This document shows, one piece after another, positions 16,467-25,055 of a stretch of 64,000 nt of DNA. Numbering within the stretch: the first letter of the stretch is position 1; every line of letters begins with the position of its first letter. The position numbers and the translations under genes were made by a program. The DNA comes from Falsiroseomonas tokyonensis (lineage in GTDB: Bacteria > Pseudomonadota > Alphaproteobacteria > Acetobacterales > Acetobacteraceae): contig NZ_JAFNJS010000011.1 of assembly GCF_019024325.1 (NCBI RefSeq), positions 97,149-161,148 on the forward strand. Reading direction: 5' to 3'. The notes beneath the pieces are model-generated. The model did not search any database and was not told the origin of the DNA. It saw only the letters and a list, made by a program, of their open reading frames with translations.

Positions 16467-17417
16467 TCACCCCCGTTCCGCCGGCACCACCTGCATCCGC
16501 CGCAGATCGCCCCGGCGTAGCACCACCGCCTCCGCCGCCTGGCCAACCCGCTCCCCGGTCAGCCAGCGCAGCAGGTCGTCCACGCCGGCCACCTGCTGGC
16601 CGCCGATCGAGACCAGCAGGTCGCCGCGCTCCAGCCCCGCACGATCCGCCGGTCCGCCCTTCACGACATCCCCCACCAGCAGCGCGGTCGCCTGCGCCAG
16701 GCCATGGGCGCGGGCGAAGCGCCGCGGCACCGCCTCCCGCTGCCCGGTCAGGCCGAGCACCGCGCGCCGCACCCGGCCGAAGCGCACCAGCTGGCCCAGC
16801 ACCAGCCGCGCGGTATTGGCGGCCACCGCGAAGCACAGCCCCTGCGCGCCGCCGATCATCGCCGTGCTGATGCCGATGACGCGGCCCTGGCTGTCCACCA
16901 GCGCGCCGCCGGAATTCCCGGGGTTCAGCGCCGCATCGGTCTGGATCAGGTCCTCGATCGGCCGCCCGCCGCGCCCGGCCAGGCTCCGCCCCAGCGCGCT
17001 GACCACGCCGGCGGTGACGGTGGAGGAAAAGCCGAGCGGATTGCCGATGGCCACCGCCACCTGCCCCACCCGCAGCGCGGCGCTGTCGCCAAGCTCGGCC
17101 GCCGGCAGCGCGGCATCCGATTCGGCGCGCAGCAAGGCGAGGTCGGTATCCGGGTCGTCGCCCAGCAGCCGCGCGGCGAATCGCGCGCCCTCCGGCGTGG
17201 TCAGCTCGATTCGCGTCGCACCGGCCACCACATGGCTGTTCGTCAGCACCAGCCCGTCCGGGGAGACGACGACGCCGGACCCGCTGCCGCGGCCACGCGC
17301 GCCCTCGATGGCGACATGCACGACCGCCGGCGCGGCGCGGGCGGCGGCGCGGGTGACGGCGAGGGAATAGGCATCCAGCAGGTCCGGATCCTGCAGGGGT
17401 ATCGGGGCGTCCAGCAT
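16467..17417 (-). CDS. Trypsin-like serine protease with PDZ domain (DegP/HtrA-like)
   Basis: A 316-residue S1C protease with one PDZ domain. The catalytic triad is in order: His in LTNSHVVAG (about 64-72), Asp in DPDTDLALLRAE (about 96-107) and Ser in NPGNSGGALVDS (about 173-184). The PDZ domain occupies about 225-316. It lacks an obvious signal peptide: the start MLDAPIPLQDPDLLDAYSL is not hydrophobic, so it may be cytoplasmic or use a missed start. In-frame residues upstream of 17417 run through the antisense of the antiporter gene and are not coding. Confidence 0.85.
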   Translation of the reverse strand: MLDAPIPLQDPDLLDAYSLAVTRAAARAAPAVVHVAIEGARGRGSGSGVVVSPDGLVLTNSHVVAGATRIELTTPEGARFAARLLGDDPDTDLALLRAESDAALPAAELGDSAALRVGQVAVAIGNPLGFSSTVTAGVVSALGRSLAGRGGRPIEDLIQTDAALNPGNSGGALVDSQGRVIGISTAMIGGAQGLCFAVAANTARLVLGQLVRFGRVRRAVLGLTGQREAVPRRFARAHGLAQATALLVGDVVKGGPADRAGLERGDLLVSIGGQQVAGVDDLLRWLTGERVGQAAEAVVLRRGDLRRMQVVPAERG

Positions 17418-17525
17418 CGGGAAGATCCTTTCGCCTCCCAAAATGGGAAGCCCCTGCGCGCCGCCCAAGGGCCCCGCGAAACCGGCGCTTGCCAGCCCGG
17501 CCCGCAGACCGGATAGGCTGGCGTC

Positions 17526-19091
17526 ATGGAGATCGTGCAGGCCGTTCTGGCCCTCATCGCGGCCTGTATCGGCTTCGCGCTGCTCGCGCGGCGGCTGAAC
17601 CTGCCCTATGCCGTCATCCTGGTGGTGGGCGGCATGGTGCTGGCCTTCATCCCCGGCCTGCCCAGCGTCACGCTGGACCCGGAACTGGCGCTGGCCTTCT
17701 TCCTGCCACCGCTGCTGCAGGCCAGCGCCTGGCGCACGGACTGGCGCGCCTTCCGCGCCAATCTCCGGCCCATCCTGTTCCTGGCGGTGGGCGCCGTGCT
17801 GTTCAGCGCGCTCTGCATCGCGGTCGTCGCCAAGCTGCTGATCCCTGATCTGCCCTGGGCGGCCGCCGTGGCGCTGGGCGCCATCGTGGCACCGCCGGAT
17901 GCGGTGGCCGCCGCCGCGGTGCTGGCCCGTCTGCCCATGCCGCGCCGCCTGGTGACGGTGCTGGAGGGTGAGAGCCTGGTGAATGACGCGACGGCGCTGG
18001 TGCTCTATCGCTTCGCCATCGCGGCGGTGGCCGCCGGCGGCATCGCGCTGGAACAGGCCGTCGCCTCCTTCTTCCTGGTGGCGGTGGGCGGCATCCTGAT
18101 GGGGCTGGCCATCGGCTGGCTCGCCGCTTGGGCCTTCCGCCGGCTGGAGGATACGCTGCTGGAAATCGCCGCCAGCTTCGTCGCCTGCTTCGCCAGCTTC
18201 TTCGCGGCGGAGGCGCTGAACCTGTCCGGCGTCATCGCCGTGGTCAGCACCGGCCTCATCATGGGCCAGCTGCAGCATCGCGTGCTGCGGCCGGACAGCC
18301 GGATCAGCGCGCGCGCGGTCTGGAACTTCGTGGAATTCGTGCTGACCAGCCTGGTCTTCATCCTGGTCGGGCTGCAGCTGCGCGGCATCCTGGACCGGAT
18401 CTCGGCCCATGGGGTGCTGGAGCTGGCGGGGCTGGCGCTGGCGCTGTCCGCGACGCTGATCCTCAGCCGGTTCCTCTGGGTCTTTCCCTCCGCTTTGGTG
18501 CCGCGCGTGCTGCCGGGGCCGCGGGAGGGGCGGCGGACGGCGCCCTTCGGGCATCTGGTGGTGATCTCCTGGGCCGGGATGCGCGGCGTGGTCTCGCTGG
18601 CCGCGGCGCTGGCCCTGCCGCTGGATTTCCCGCAGCGCGACCTGCTGGTCTTCCTCGCCTTCTGCGCCATCCTGGCGACGCTGGTGCTGCAGGGCACGAC
18701 GCTGAAATGGGTGATCCGCCGCTTCGGCGTGACGGAACCGCGCGTGGCGGGCATGGGGCCGGAGGAAGCCGCCGCCCGCCGCCACGTCGCCCAGGCGACG
18801 CTGGCCGAGGTGGAGCAGCGCGCCGAGGATATCCTGGAAGGCGCCGTGGCGCGCGACCTCGTCAGTGAGTTCCGCGAAAGGGCGCGGGTCTATCACGGCG
18901 TCGCCGCCGGCTCCGGCCAGGCGGAGCTGGAGGCGCGGATGCGCATTCGCCTCGCCGCGCTGCGCGCCGGCCGGCGTGCGCTGCTGGAGCAGCATAGGAT
19001 TGGCGCGGTGAACGACATGATGCTGGCCACGCTGGAGCATGAGATGGACCTCGAGGAGCTGCGCATCCAGCGCCTGCTCGGCACCCGATGA
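17526..19091 (+). CDS. Na+/H+ antiporter, CPA1 family
   Basis: A 521-residue cation/proton antiporter with about 12 helices in the first 400 residues. Conserved CPA1 elements: FFLPPLLQASAWRTDW near 58-73, ALGAIVAPPDAVAAAAVL near 117-134, and LEGESLVNDATALVLYR near 144-160 (the ND ion-binding pair). The 110-residue hydrophilic tail is cytoplasmic and helical. It exchanges Na+ or K+ for H+. The next gene, a large helicase, starts inside its stop codon (ATGA overlap), so the two are translationally coupled, an unusual pairing. Confidence 0.92.
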   Translation: MEIVQAVLALIAACIGFALLARRLNLPYAVILVVGGMVLAFIPGLPSVTLDPELALAFFLPPLLQASAWRTDWRAFRANLRPILFLAVGAVLFSALCIAVVAKLLIPDLPWAAAVALGAIVAPPDAVAAAAVLARLPMPRRLVTVLEGESLVNDATALVLYRFAIAAVAAGGIALEQAVASFFLVAVGGILMGLAIGWLAAWAFRRLEDTLLEIAASFVACFASFFAAEALNLSGVIAVVSTGLIMGQLQHRVLRPDSRISARAVWNFVEFVLTSLVFILVGLQLRGILDRISAHGVLELAGLALALSATLILSRFLWVFPSALVPRVLPGPREGRRTAPFGHLVVISWAGMRGVVSLAAALALPLDFPQRDLLVFLAFCAILATLVLQGTTLKWVIRRFGVTEPRVAGMGPEEAAARRHVAQATLAEVEQRAEDILEGAVARDLVSEFRERARVYHGVAAGSGQAELEARMRIRLAALRAGRRALLEQHRIGAVNDMMLATLEHEMDLEELRIQRLLGTR

Positions 19092-22000
19092 CCCTGCTGG
19101 CGGATCAGTTGGAGGCCGCGCGGCGCGGCCTGCTCGACCTCTCCACCCGCAACCGGCTGTTGTCGCTGCCGAAGCCCGGCCGGTCCCGCGGCGTGCTGCT
19201 GCTGGATGACGAGGATGCGGATTTCGTCCTGGCCGCCCTGGCCGAAGGCCGCGCCTTCGGCTTCGAGGCGGTGGCCGATGCACCGGAAGCCCCACCCCGC
19301 CGCGGCCGCCGCGCCGTGCGGGTGGACGGCGTCGGCATGGCCGATGCAGCGCAGAGCCGGGAGGAGGCGCGCCGTGACAACCGCCTGCGCGCCCGCCTGC
19401 CGCAGGAGGACCTAGCCCGGCGCCTGCGCGACCTGATGCAGGATGCGCGCACGGCGCGGGAGGAGACGGGCATCGCCACCCTCTCCCTCGCCCTCGGCGC
19501 CCTGGCCTGGCGCGATCCGGCGACGCCGGAGACCGAGCGCCTGGCACCGCTCGCGCTGCTGCCGGTGGTGCTGGAGCGCCAGGGCGTCTCGCAGCAATAC
19601 CGGCTGCGCGCGGCGGGCGGCGAGGTGGAGGAGAATCTCTCGCTCCGCCAGAAGCTGCTTTCAGAATTCCGCGTCGAACTGCCGCCCTTCCCAGAGGAGG
19701 GATTCGCGGTCGCCGCCTGGGCGGAGGCGGTGCGCGGCGCGATCGGCGCGCGCGAGGGCTGGCGGGTCGAGGCCGATTCGCTCGCCGTGGGCCTGTTCTC
19801 CTTCCAGAAATTCCTGATGTGGCGGGACCTGGACCCCGCCGTGAATCCCGGCCTGCTGGAGCACGGCATGATCCGCGCTTTGGTGGGCGGCGAAGCGCTG
19901 GAAGGCGCCGTGCCCTTGGACGCGGAGGCCGATGTGGATGCGGCGATCCCGGTGGAACGCCTCGACCACGTCATGGAGATGGATGGCAGCCAGGCCCTGG
20001 CGGCGGAGGCGGTGCGCCTCGGCGCGCAGGCCGCGGCCGGCCATGTGGTGATCCAGGGGCCGCCGGGCACGGGCAAGAGCCAGACCATCGCCACCATCAT
20101 CGCCCAGGCCGTGCTGGATGGGCGCACCGTGCTCTTCGTCGCCGAAAAACTGGCGGCGCTGGAGGTGGTGGAGCGCCGCCTCGCCCAGGTGGGACTCGGA
20201 CCCGCCTGCCTGGAACTGCATGCGGAGAAGCAATCGAAGCGCGCCGTGCTGGACGAGTTGCGCGCGACGCTGGCCGCGCCGCCGGTGCCGATGCCGGATC
20301 GCGCGCCGGTGCTGCGCCGGCTGGGCACGCTGCGCGGCCGGCTGAACGCGCATGCCCGCGCCATGGGCGCGGCGGTGGGGGAAAGCGGCCGGCCGCTGCA
20401 TGCGGTGGTGGGGCGGCTCGCGGCGCGGCGCGCCCAAGGCGCCCCGCCCGCCGGCTTCACGCTGCCGGCGGGAGATTGGGATGCCGCCCGGATCGCCGCG
20501 GCGCGCGCGGCGGTGGCGGAACTCGCCGCCTGCGCCGCGGCGGGACCGGGCAGCATCTGGCGCGGCGTCGGCACGGAGATCCAGCCGATGGCGCAGGACC
20601 GTCTGCTGGCGCGGCTGCCGGCGCTGATTCGCGCGCTGACCGCGGGCGCCACCGCGTTGGCCCCGGCCGCCATGGTGCTGTCCGAGCCGGGACCGGCCGG
20701 CGCCGAGCTGCTGCTGACGCTTTCCGCCGCCATCGCCGCTGCGCCGGCCCATGACGCGGCGGCGCTGTCCCAACCTGCCTGGGCGGCGGAGCCGGCGCCA
20801 CTCGCCGCCCTGGCCGAGGCCACCGCCAGGCTGCAGGCCGCGCAGCGCGATGCGCGGCTGCTGCCCGGCGCGTTGCAGGCGCGGGGCCTGGCCGAAGCCC
20901 GCGCCACCCTGGCCGAGGGCGGCGGCTTCTTCGCCTTCCTTTCCTCGACCCAGCGCGCCGCCAAGGCGCTGGCAGCAGCGGTGGTGGCGCCGGGGGCGGA
21001 GGTGCTGCCCACGCTGGACGCCGCGCTGGCCGGTCAGTCCGCCGCCCGCGCCCTGGTGCAGGGCGAGACCACCGGTCGCGCCGCCTTCGGCACGCTCTGG
21101 GGCGATGCGCCGGCCATGGCCGCGCTGGTCGACTGGCGCGCGCGGCATGGCGCGGAGGCCGCCGCGGCGCTGGCGGCCGGCATGCCGGTGCTGGAGGCCG
21201 CGCCGATCCAGGCCGCGCTCGACGCCTTAACCGAATTGTCCGAGGCCACCGCGCTCGACCTGCCCGCCGCCTTCGGCGCCGAGGACCCGCCGCTGGGCCA
21301 GATCGCGGCCCGGCTCGGCGACTGGGCCGCGCAGCCGGAGGCGCTGACGCCCTGGCTCGCCTGGCGCCGCGCGGTGCAGGCGGCGGGGCCGGACCTGGCG
21401 CCGGTGGTTGCGCGGCTGGCCGACGTCAGCCTGCCGCCGGACCAGGCCGCGGAGGCGCTGGAGGATGCGCTGGACGAGGCGCTGCTGAAGGCAGCTATGC
21501 GCGCCGACCCGGCGCTGGCCGCCTTCGACGGCGCCGGCTTCGACCGGCTCCTCGCCGATTTCGCCGAAGCCGATGCGGCGCGCATCGCTTTGGCGCGGCG
21601 GGAGGCCGCCGCCACCCATTCGGCCGCGCTCGCACGGGTGCGCGACATGCCCGGCCACCGCCTGCTTCTGGGCGAGTTCGAAAAGAAGCGCGGCCACCTG
21701 CCCGTGCGCGAACTTCTGGTGCGCGCCGGCAATGCCGTGCAGGCGGCCAAGCCGGTGTTCCTGATGTCGCCGCTTTCCGTCGCGCAGCTGCTGGCGCCGC
21801 CGCATGGCCTGAAGCCGGGCCTGAGCTTCGACCTGCTGGTGATGGACGAGGCCTCGCAGATCGAGCCCGTCGATGCGCTGGGCGCCATCGCGCGCAGCCG
21901 CCAGGTGGTGGTGGTCGGCGACGACAAGCAGATGCCGCCGACGCGTTTCTTCCAGCGCATGACCTCCGAGGAGGAGATGCCGGAGGAGGACGACGCGACG

Positions 22001-23587
22001 GAGACGGTCGCGGCGCGGGAGGTCGAGAGCATCCTGGGCCTGGCCAATGCGCGCGGCGTGCCCAACGTGATGCTGCGCTGGCACTATCGCAGCCGGCACG
22101 AGAGCCTGATCGCCACCAGCAATGCCGCATTCTACGGCGGAAGGCTGGTGGTGCTGCCCTCCCCCCGCGGCCGATCCCCGGCGCTCGGCCTGTCGCTGGT
22201 GAAGGTCGCCGGCGAATGGCAGGCGGGCGCCGGCGTGAACCGGGCGGAGGCGCAGGCGGTGGCGGAAGCCGTGCTGCGCCATGCGAAGGAAACGCCACAG
22301 CAGACGCTGGGCGTCGCCGCCTTCTCGCTGCGCCAGCGCGACGCGATCCTGGACGCGGTGGAGGCGCTGCGCCGCCAGGACGATTCCGCGGAAGGCTTCT
22401 TCACCGCGCATCCGCACGAGCCCTTCTTCGTGAAGAACCTCGAAAACGTACAGGGCGACGAGCGCGACGCCATCTTCATCAGCGTCGGCTATGCGCCCGG
22501 CGCCGATGGCAAGCTCGCCATGCGCTTCGGCCCGCTTTCCGCCGAGGGCGGCGAGCGCCGGCTGAACGTGCTGATCACCCGCGCCAAGACGCGCTGCGTC
22601 GTCTTCTCCGGCATCACCGCGGAGGACATCGACCTGTCGCGCGCCAGCGGCGCCGGCGTTGCCGCGCTGAAGACCTTCTTGCAGTTCGCCGAATCCGGCG
22701 AGGATCGGCGCGCCACCGGCAGCGAGGCGACGGCGCCGCTGTCCCGCCTCATTGCCGAGGAAATCAGCGCGGCCGGCATGCAGCCGGTGGCGCGCGTCGG
22801 CAGCGCAGGCCTCTTCCTTGATGTCGCGGCGCGGCGGGAGGGTGACTATGTGCTGGGCGTCGAGGCCGATGCCGCGGATTGGGCCTCGCTGCGCGGCGCG
22901 CGCGATCGCGACAATGGCCGCGCCGCCGCCCTCGGCCGCATGGGCTGGCGGCTGCACCGGGCCTGGAGCCTCGCCTGGCTGCAGCGGCCGGAGGCGGAGC
23001 GGGACAGGCTGCGCGCCGCGCTCGGCGTGGCGCCGCCGGCCGCCGCCGCCGCGCCCGCAAGCCCCGATCCGGGACTGGCGCCACCCTATGCGGAAGCCGC
23101 GCCGGCCAAGCCGGCCCAGGACATCGCCGCCGCCACCGCCGCCCAGCTGCGCGCCTTGCTGGCCGAGATCATCAGCGTGGAACAGCCGGTGCATGGCGAG
23201 GCGGTGCTGGAACGCGCGCGCATGGTGTTCGGGCAGGACACGCTCTCCGCCAGCGACCGCAGCGCCCTGACCCAGGCGCTGCGCCTGGCCGCGCAGCTGG
23301 AAGGCGTGGCGGAGGCCGCCGGCTTCTGGACGGCGGAGGGCGCCGGCCCCGTACAGCCGCGCGACCGCCGCGCCGCCGCCCAGCATCTGCGCCGCGCCGC
23401 CCTGCTGCCGCCGGCCGAGGTGGAGGCCGCGGCGCGCGCGCTGCTCACCGCCCTGCCCGGCTCGACGGAGGCGGAGCTGGTGGCCGGCGTGGTGCGGCTG
23501 CTGGGGCTGGAAGCCGCCGCCGCGCCCGCCATCGCGGCGCGCATCGCGGCGCTGGTCGGTGCCGGGGTGCTCAGCCCCTCGGGCTGA
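19088..23587 (+). CDS. DUF4011-type SF1 helicase with Vsr-like nuclease and DUF3320 domains
   Basis: A 1,499-residue cytosolic protein. Order: N-terminal DUF4011-like region (about 1-260; LLDLSTRNRLLSLPKPGR near residue 15); Walker A GPPGTGKSQT near 324; a long helical insertion (about 420-860); Walker B MDEASQIEP near 918; VVVGDDKQMPPTRFF near 941; later SF1 motifs WHYRSRHESLI near 1000, LENVQGDERDAIFIS near 1118 and LNVLITRAKTRCVV near 1160. A PD-(D/E)XK endonuclease of the MTES_1575 type follows (about 1231-1305; FLDVA, VEAD, RDRDN, GWRLHRAWS), then DUF3320 (about 1355-1418). Catalytic-looking residues are present throughout. Related proteins often occur in defence islands, but the role here is unknown. 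Confidence 0.88.
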   Translation: MTLLADQLEAARRGLLDLSTRNRLLSLPKPGRSRGVLLLDDEDADFVLAALAEGRAFGFEAVADAPEAPPRRGRRAVRVDGVGMADAAQSREEARRDNRLRARLPQEDLARRLRDLMQDARTAREETGIATLSLALGALAWRDPATPETERLAPLALLPVVLERQGVSQQYRLRAAGGEVEENLSLRQKLLSEFRVELPPFPEEGFAVAAWAEAVRGAIGAREGWRVEADSLAVGLFSFQKFLMWRDLDPAVNPGLLEHGMIRALVGGEALEGAVPLDAEADVDAAIPVERLDHVMEMDGSQALAAEAVRLGAQAAAGHVVIQGPPGTGKSQTIATIIAQAVLDGRTVLFVAEKLAALEVVERRLAQVGLGPACLELHAEKQSKRAVLDELRATLAAPPVPMPDRAPVLRRLGTLRGRLNAHARAMGAAVGESGRPLHAVVGRLAARRAQGAPPAGFTLPAGDWDAARIAAARAAVAELAACAAAGPGSIWRGVGTEIQPMAQDRLLARLPALIRALTAGATALAPAAMVLSEPGPAGAELLLTLSAAIAAAPAHDAAALSQPAWAAEPAPLAALAEATARLQAAQRDARLLPGALQARGLAEARATLAEGGGFFAFLSSTQRAAKALAAAVVAPGAEVLPTLDAALAGQSAARALVQGETTGRAAFGTLWGDAPAMAALVDWRARHGAEAAAALAAGMPVLEAAPIQAALDALTELSEATALDLPAAFGAEDPPLGQIAARLGDWAAQPEALTPWLAWRRAVQAAGPDLAPVVARLADVSLPPDQAAEALEDALDEALLKAAMRADPALAAFDGAGFDRLLADFAEADAARIALARREAAATHSAALARVRDMPGHRLLLGEFEKKRGHLPVRELLVRAGNAVQAAKPVFLMSPLSVAQLLAPPHGLKPGLSFDLLVMDEASQIEPVDALGAIARSRQVVVVGDDKQMPPTRFFQRMTSEEEMPEEDDATETVAAREVESILGLANARGVPNVMLRWHYRSRHESLIATSNAAFYGGRLVVLPSPRGRSPALGLSLVKVAGEWQAGAGVNRAEAQAVAEAVLRHAKETPQQTLGVAAFSLRQRDAILDAVEALRRQDDSAEGFFTAHPHEPFFVKNLENVQGDERDAIFISVGYAPGADGKLAMRFGPLSAEGGERRLNVLITRAKTRCVVFSGITAEDIDLSRASGAGVAALKTFLQFAESGEDRRATGSEATAPLSRLIAEEISAAGMQPVARVGSAGLFLDVAARREGDYVLGVEADAADWASLRGARDRDNGRAAALGRMGWRLHRAWSLAWLQRPEAERDRLRAALGVAPPAAAAAPASPDPGLAPPYAEAAPAKPAQDIAAATAAQLRALLAEIISVEQPVHGEAVLERARMVFGQDTLSASDRSALTQALRLAAQLEGVAEAAGFWTAEGAGPVQPRDRRAAAQHLRRAALLPPAEVEAAARALLTALPGSTEAELVAGVVRLLGLEAAAAPAIAARIAALVGAGVLSPSG

Positions 23588-24893
23588 GTCGCTCGCGCAG
23601 CCAGGCCATGTCGCGGCGCAGCGCGTAGAACTGGCGGCCATAGGCGGCGGGCACCGACAGTTTCTGCAGCTTCGCCTCCAGCCCGTTGAGGCGCGCCAGC
23701 AGCGCGTCGCGCGCCGGCGGATCGGCGGCGCGCGGCAGCGCCTCCTCGATCCCGCGCAGGTCGTCGTAGTAGCGGTAGATGCGGCTTTCCATCTGCCAGG
23801 TGTAGAGCGGCGGGGCGAAACGGATCAGCGGCAGCGCCAGGGTCAGCAGCGGGATCAGCAGCACCCACATCCGCTCCACCGTCACCGCCACCCAGAAGGG
23901 CATCCAGCTCTGCAGGAAGGTGGGGCCGCTCTGGTACCAGCGCGCGGCGTCGCGGTGCAGCGGCACATCCGGGTTGAGCGCGGAGGGGAAGCGCCCCTCC
24001 GGCGCGAAGCTCTGCCGGCCGCGATGCTCGGCCTGCAGGATGCGGATGAACAGGCTGACCAGCTGCGGATGCACATCCGCCTTGGCGAGCAGGGAGGCCG
24101 CGGGCGCCAGCAGCACCACATCCTCCGTCGGCAGGTCGAGCGCGAGCGAGAAGCCGCTGCGCGGCAGTTCCACCGGCGTGACATAGGGCAGCAGGCGGGC
24201 ATAGGCGGCCGCGCGGGTTTCGAAATCCACCAGCTCCACCCGCTCCGTCGCCGTCATCAGGCGGGAGATGGCCGGGCCAGGCTCCGCCGCGACGAAGACC
24301 GCTGCATCCAGCTGCCCGGCCAGCAGCGCCTCCGCCGCCTGGATGCCGGAAAGCGGCGAGGCCACGTAGCTGTCGGGCGACACGGCATTCACCTCCAGCA
24401 GCGCCAGCGCCAGGGCGCGGGTGCCGCTGCCCTCCGGCCCCATGGCGATGCGCGCTCCGTTCAGCTGCTGCAGCCGCTGCCGGCCGCTGTCGCGGCGCAC
24501 GAAGACCCAGACGGGTTCGAAGAAGACGGCGCCCAGCGAGACCAGGCGCACCTCGTCGCTGTTGCGCGCGCCCTGCGCGGCGGCGGCCGGCGCGGCCACG
24601 GCGACGCCGGCCTGCACCAGCGCGAAATCGACCTTTCCTTGCCGCAGCAGTGCCAGGTTCTCCACGCTGCCCTGGCTTTCCACCAGCTCCACCGTGAAAT
24701 CCTCGGCCCGCAGCGCCGCCGCATAGCGCTGCGTGGCGCGCGCATAGGCGCTGTCCGGGCCAGGTCCGGTGGCGATGCGCAGCAGCTGCGGCGGCGGCGG
24801 GGCGACGAAGCGATAGGCGACGGCAAGCCCTGCCGCGACCAGCACCACGATCAGGCCCCAGGTGCGCAGGAAGGTGATGATGATGGCCCACAT
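23571..24893 (-). CDS. TAXI family TRAP-type solute-binding protein, membrane-anchored
   Basis: A 440-residue protein. An N-terminal membrane helix (IITFLRTWGLIVVLVAAGL, about 4-26) is followed by a TAXI-family periplasmic binding domain (IATGPGPDSAYARATQRYA near 40, GKVDFALVQAG near 87, MGPEGSGTRALALALL near 145). A second helix lies near 345-370 (MWVLLIPLLTLALPLIRFA), with a polar helical tail. No TRAP permease gene is adjacent, so it may act as a sensor or work with a distant permease. The ATG at 24893 is chosen because it sits just before the helix. Its 3' end overlaps the helicase gene by 17 bases, tail to tail. Confidence 0.82.
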   Translation of the reverse strand: MWAIIITFLRTWGLIVVLVAAGLAVAYRFVAPPPPQLLRIATGPGPDSAYARATQRYAAALRAEDFTVELVESQGSVENLALLRQGKVDFALVQAGVAVAAPAAAAQGARNSDEVRLVSLGAVFFEPVWVFVRRDSGRQRLQQLNGARIAMGPEGSGTRALALALLEVNAVSPDSYVASPLSGIQAAEALLAGQLDAAVFVAAEPGPAISRLMTATERVELVDFETRAAAYARLLPYVTPVELPRSGFSLALDLPTEDVVLLAPAASLLAKADVHPQLVSLFIRILQAEHRGRQSFAPEGRFPSALNPDVPLHRDAARWYQSGPTFLQSWMPFWVAVTVERMWVLLIPLLTLALPLIRFAPPLYTWQMESRIYRYYDDLRGIEEALPRAADPPARDALLARLNGLEAKLQKLSVPAAYGRQFYALRRDMAWLRERLSPRG

Positions 24894-24998
24894 GTTCCCG
24901 CAACGGATCAGCCGGGCCGCGGTTCGCCCGGACGTCGCGATTCCGTGCGCGACGCGATGCTGCCACGGCGTTGCAACCATTTCACGGCATGTCGCGTT

Positions 24999-25019
24999 GG
25001 ACCGTCACCACAACGGTCC
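24999..25019. promoter_or_regulatory. Inverted repeat upstream of the repeat-bearing lipoprotein gene
   Basis: GGACCGT and ACGGTCC are separated by 7 bases, ending 36 bases before the ATG at 25056, in the 162-base divergent gap with the TAXI gene. It may be an operator or a 5' leader hairpin. The lipoprotein has a strong GGAAGGA ribosome binding site after it. Confidence 0.35.
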
Positions 25020-25055
25020 TCGGCATCGGGCGGCCACAATGGAAGGAACGATCGA

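Noticed and set aside
17418..19547. Upstream in-frame extension of the minus-strand protease to about 1,026 residues
   Set aside because: The extra residues are antisense to the antiporter and start of the helicase, and are low-complexity His/Gln/Arg text. The protease is complete from 17417.
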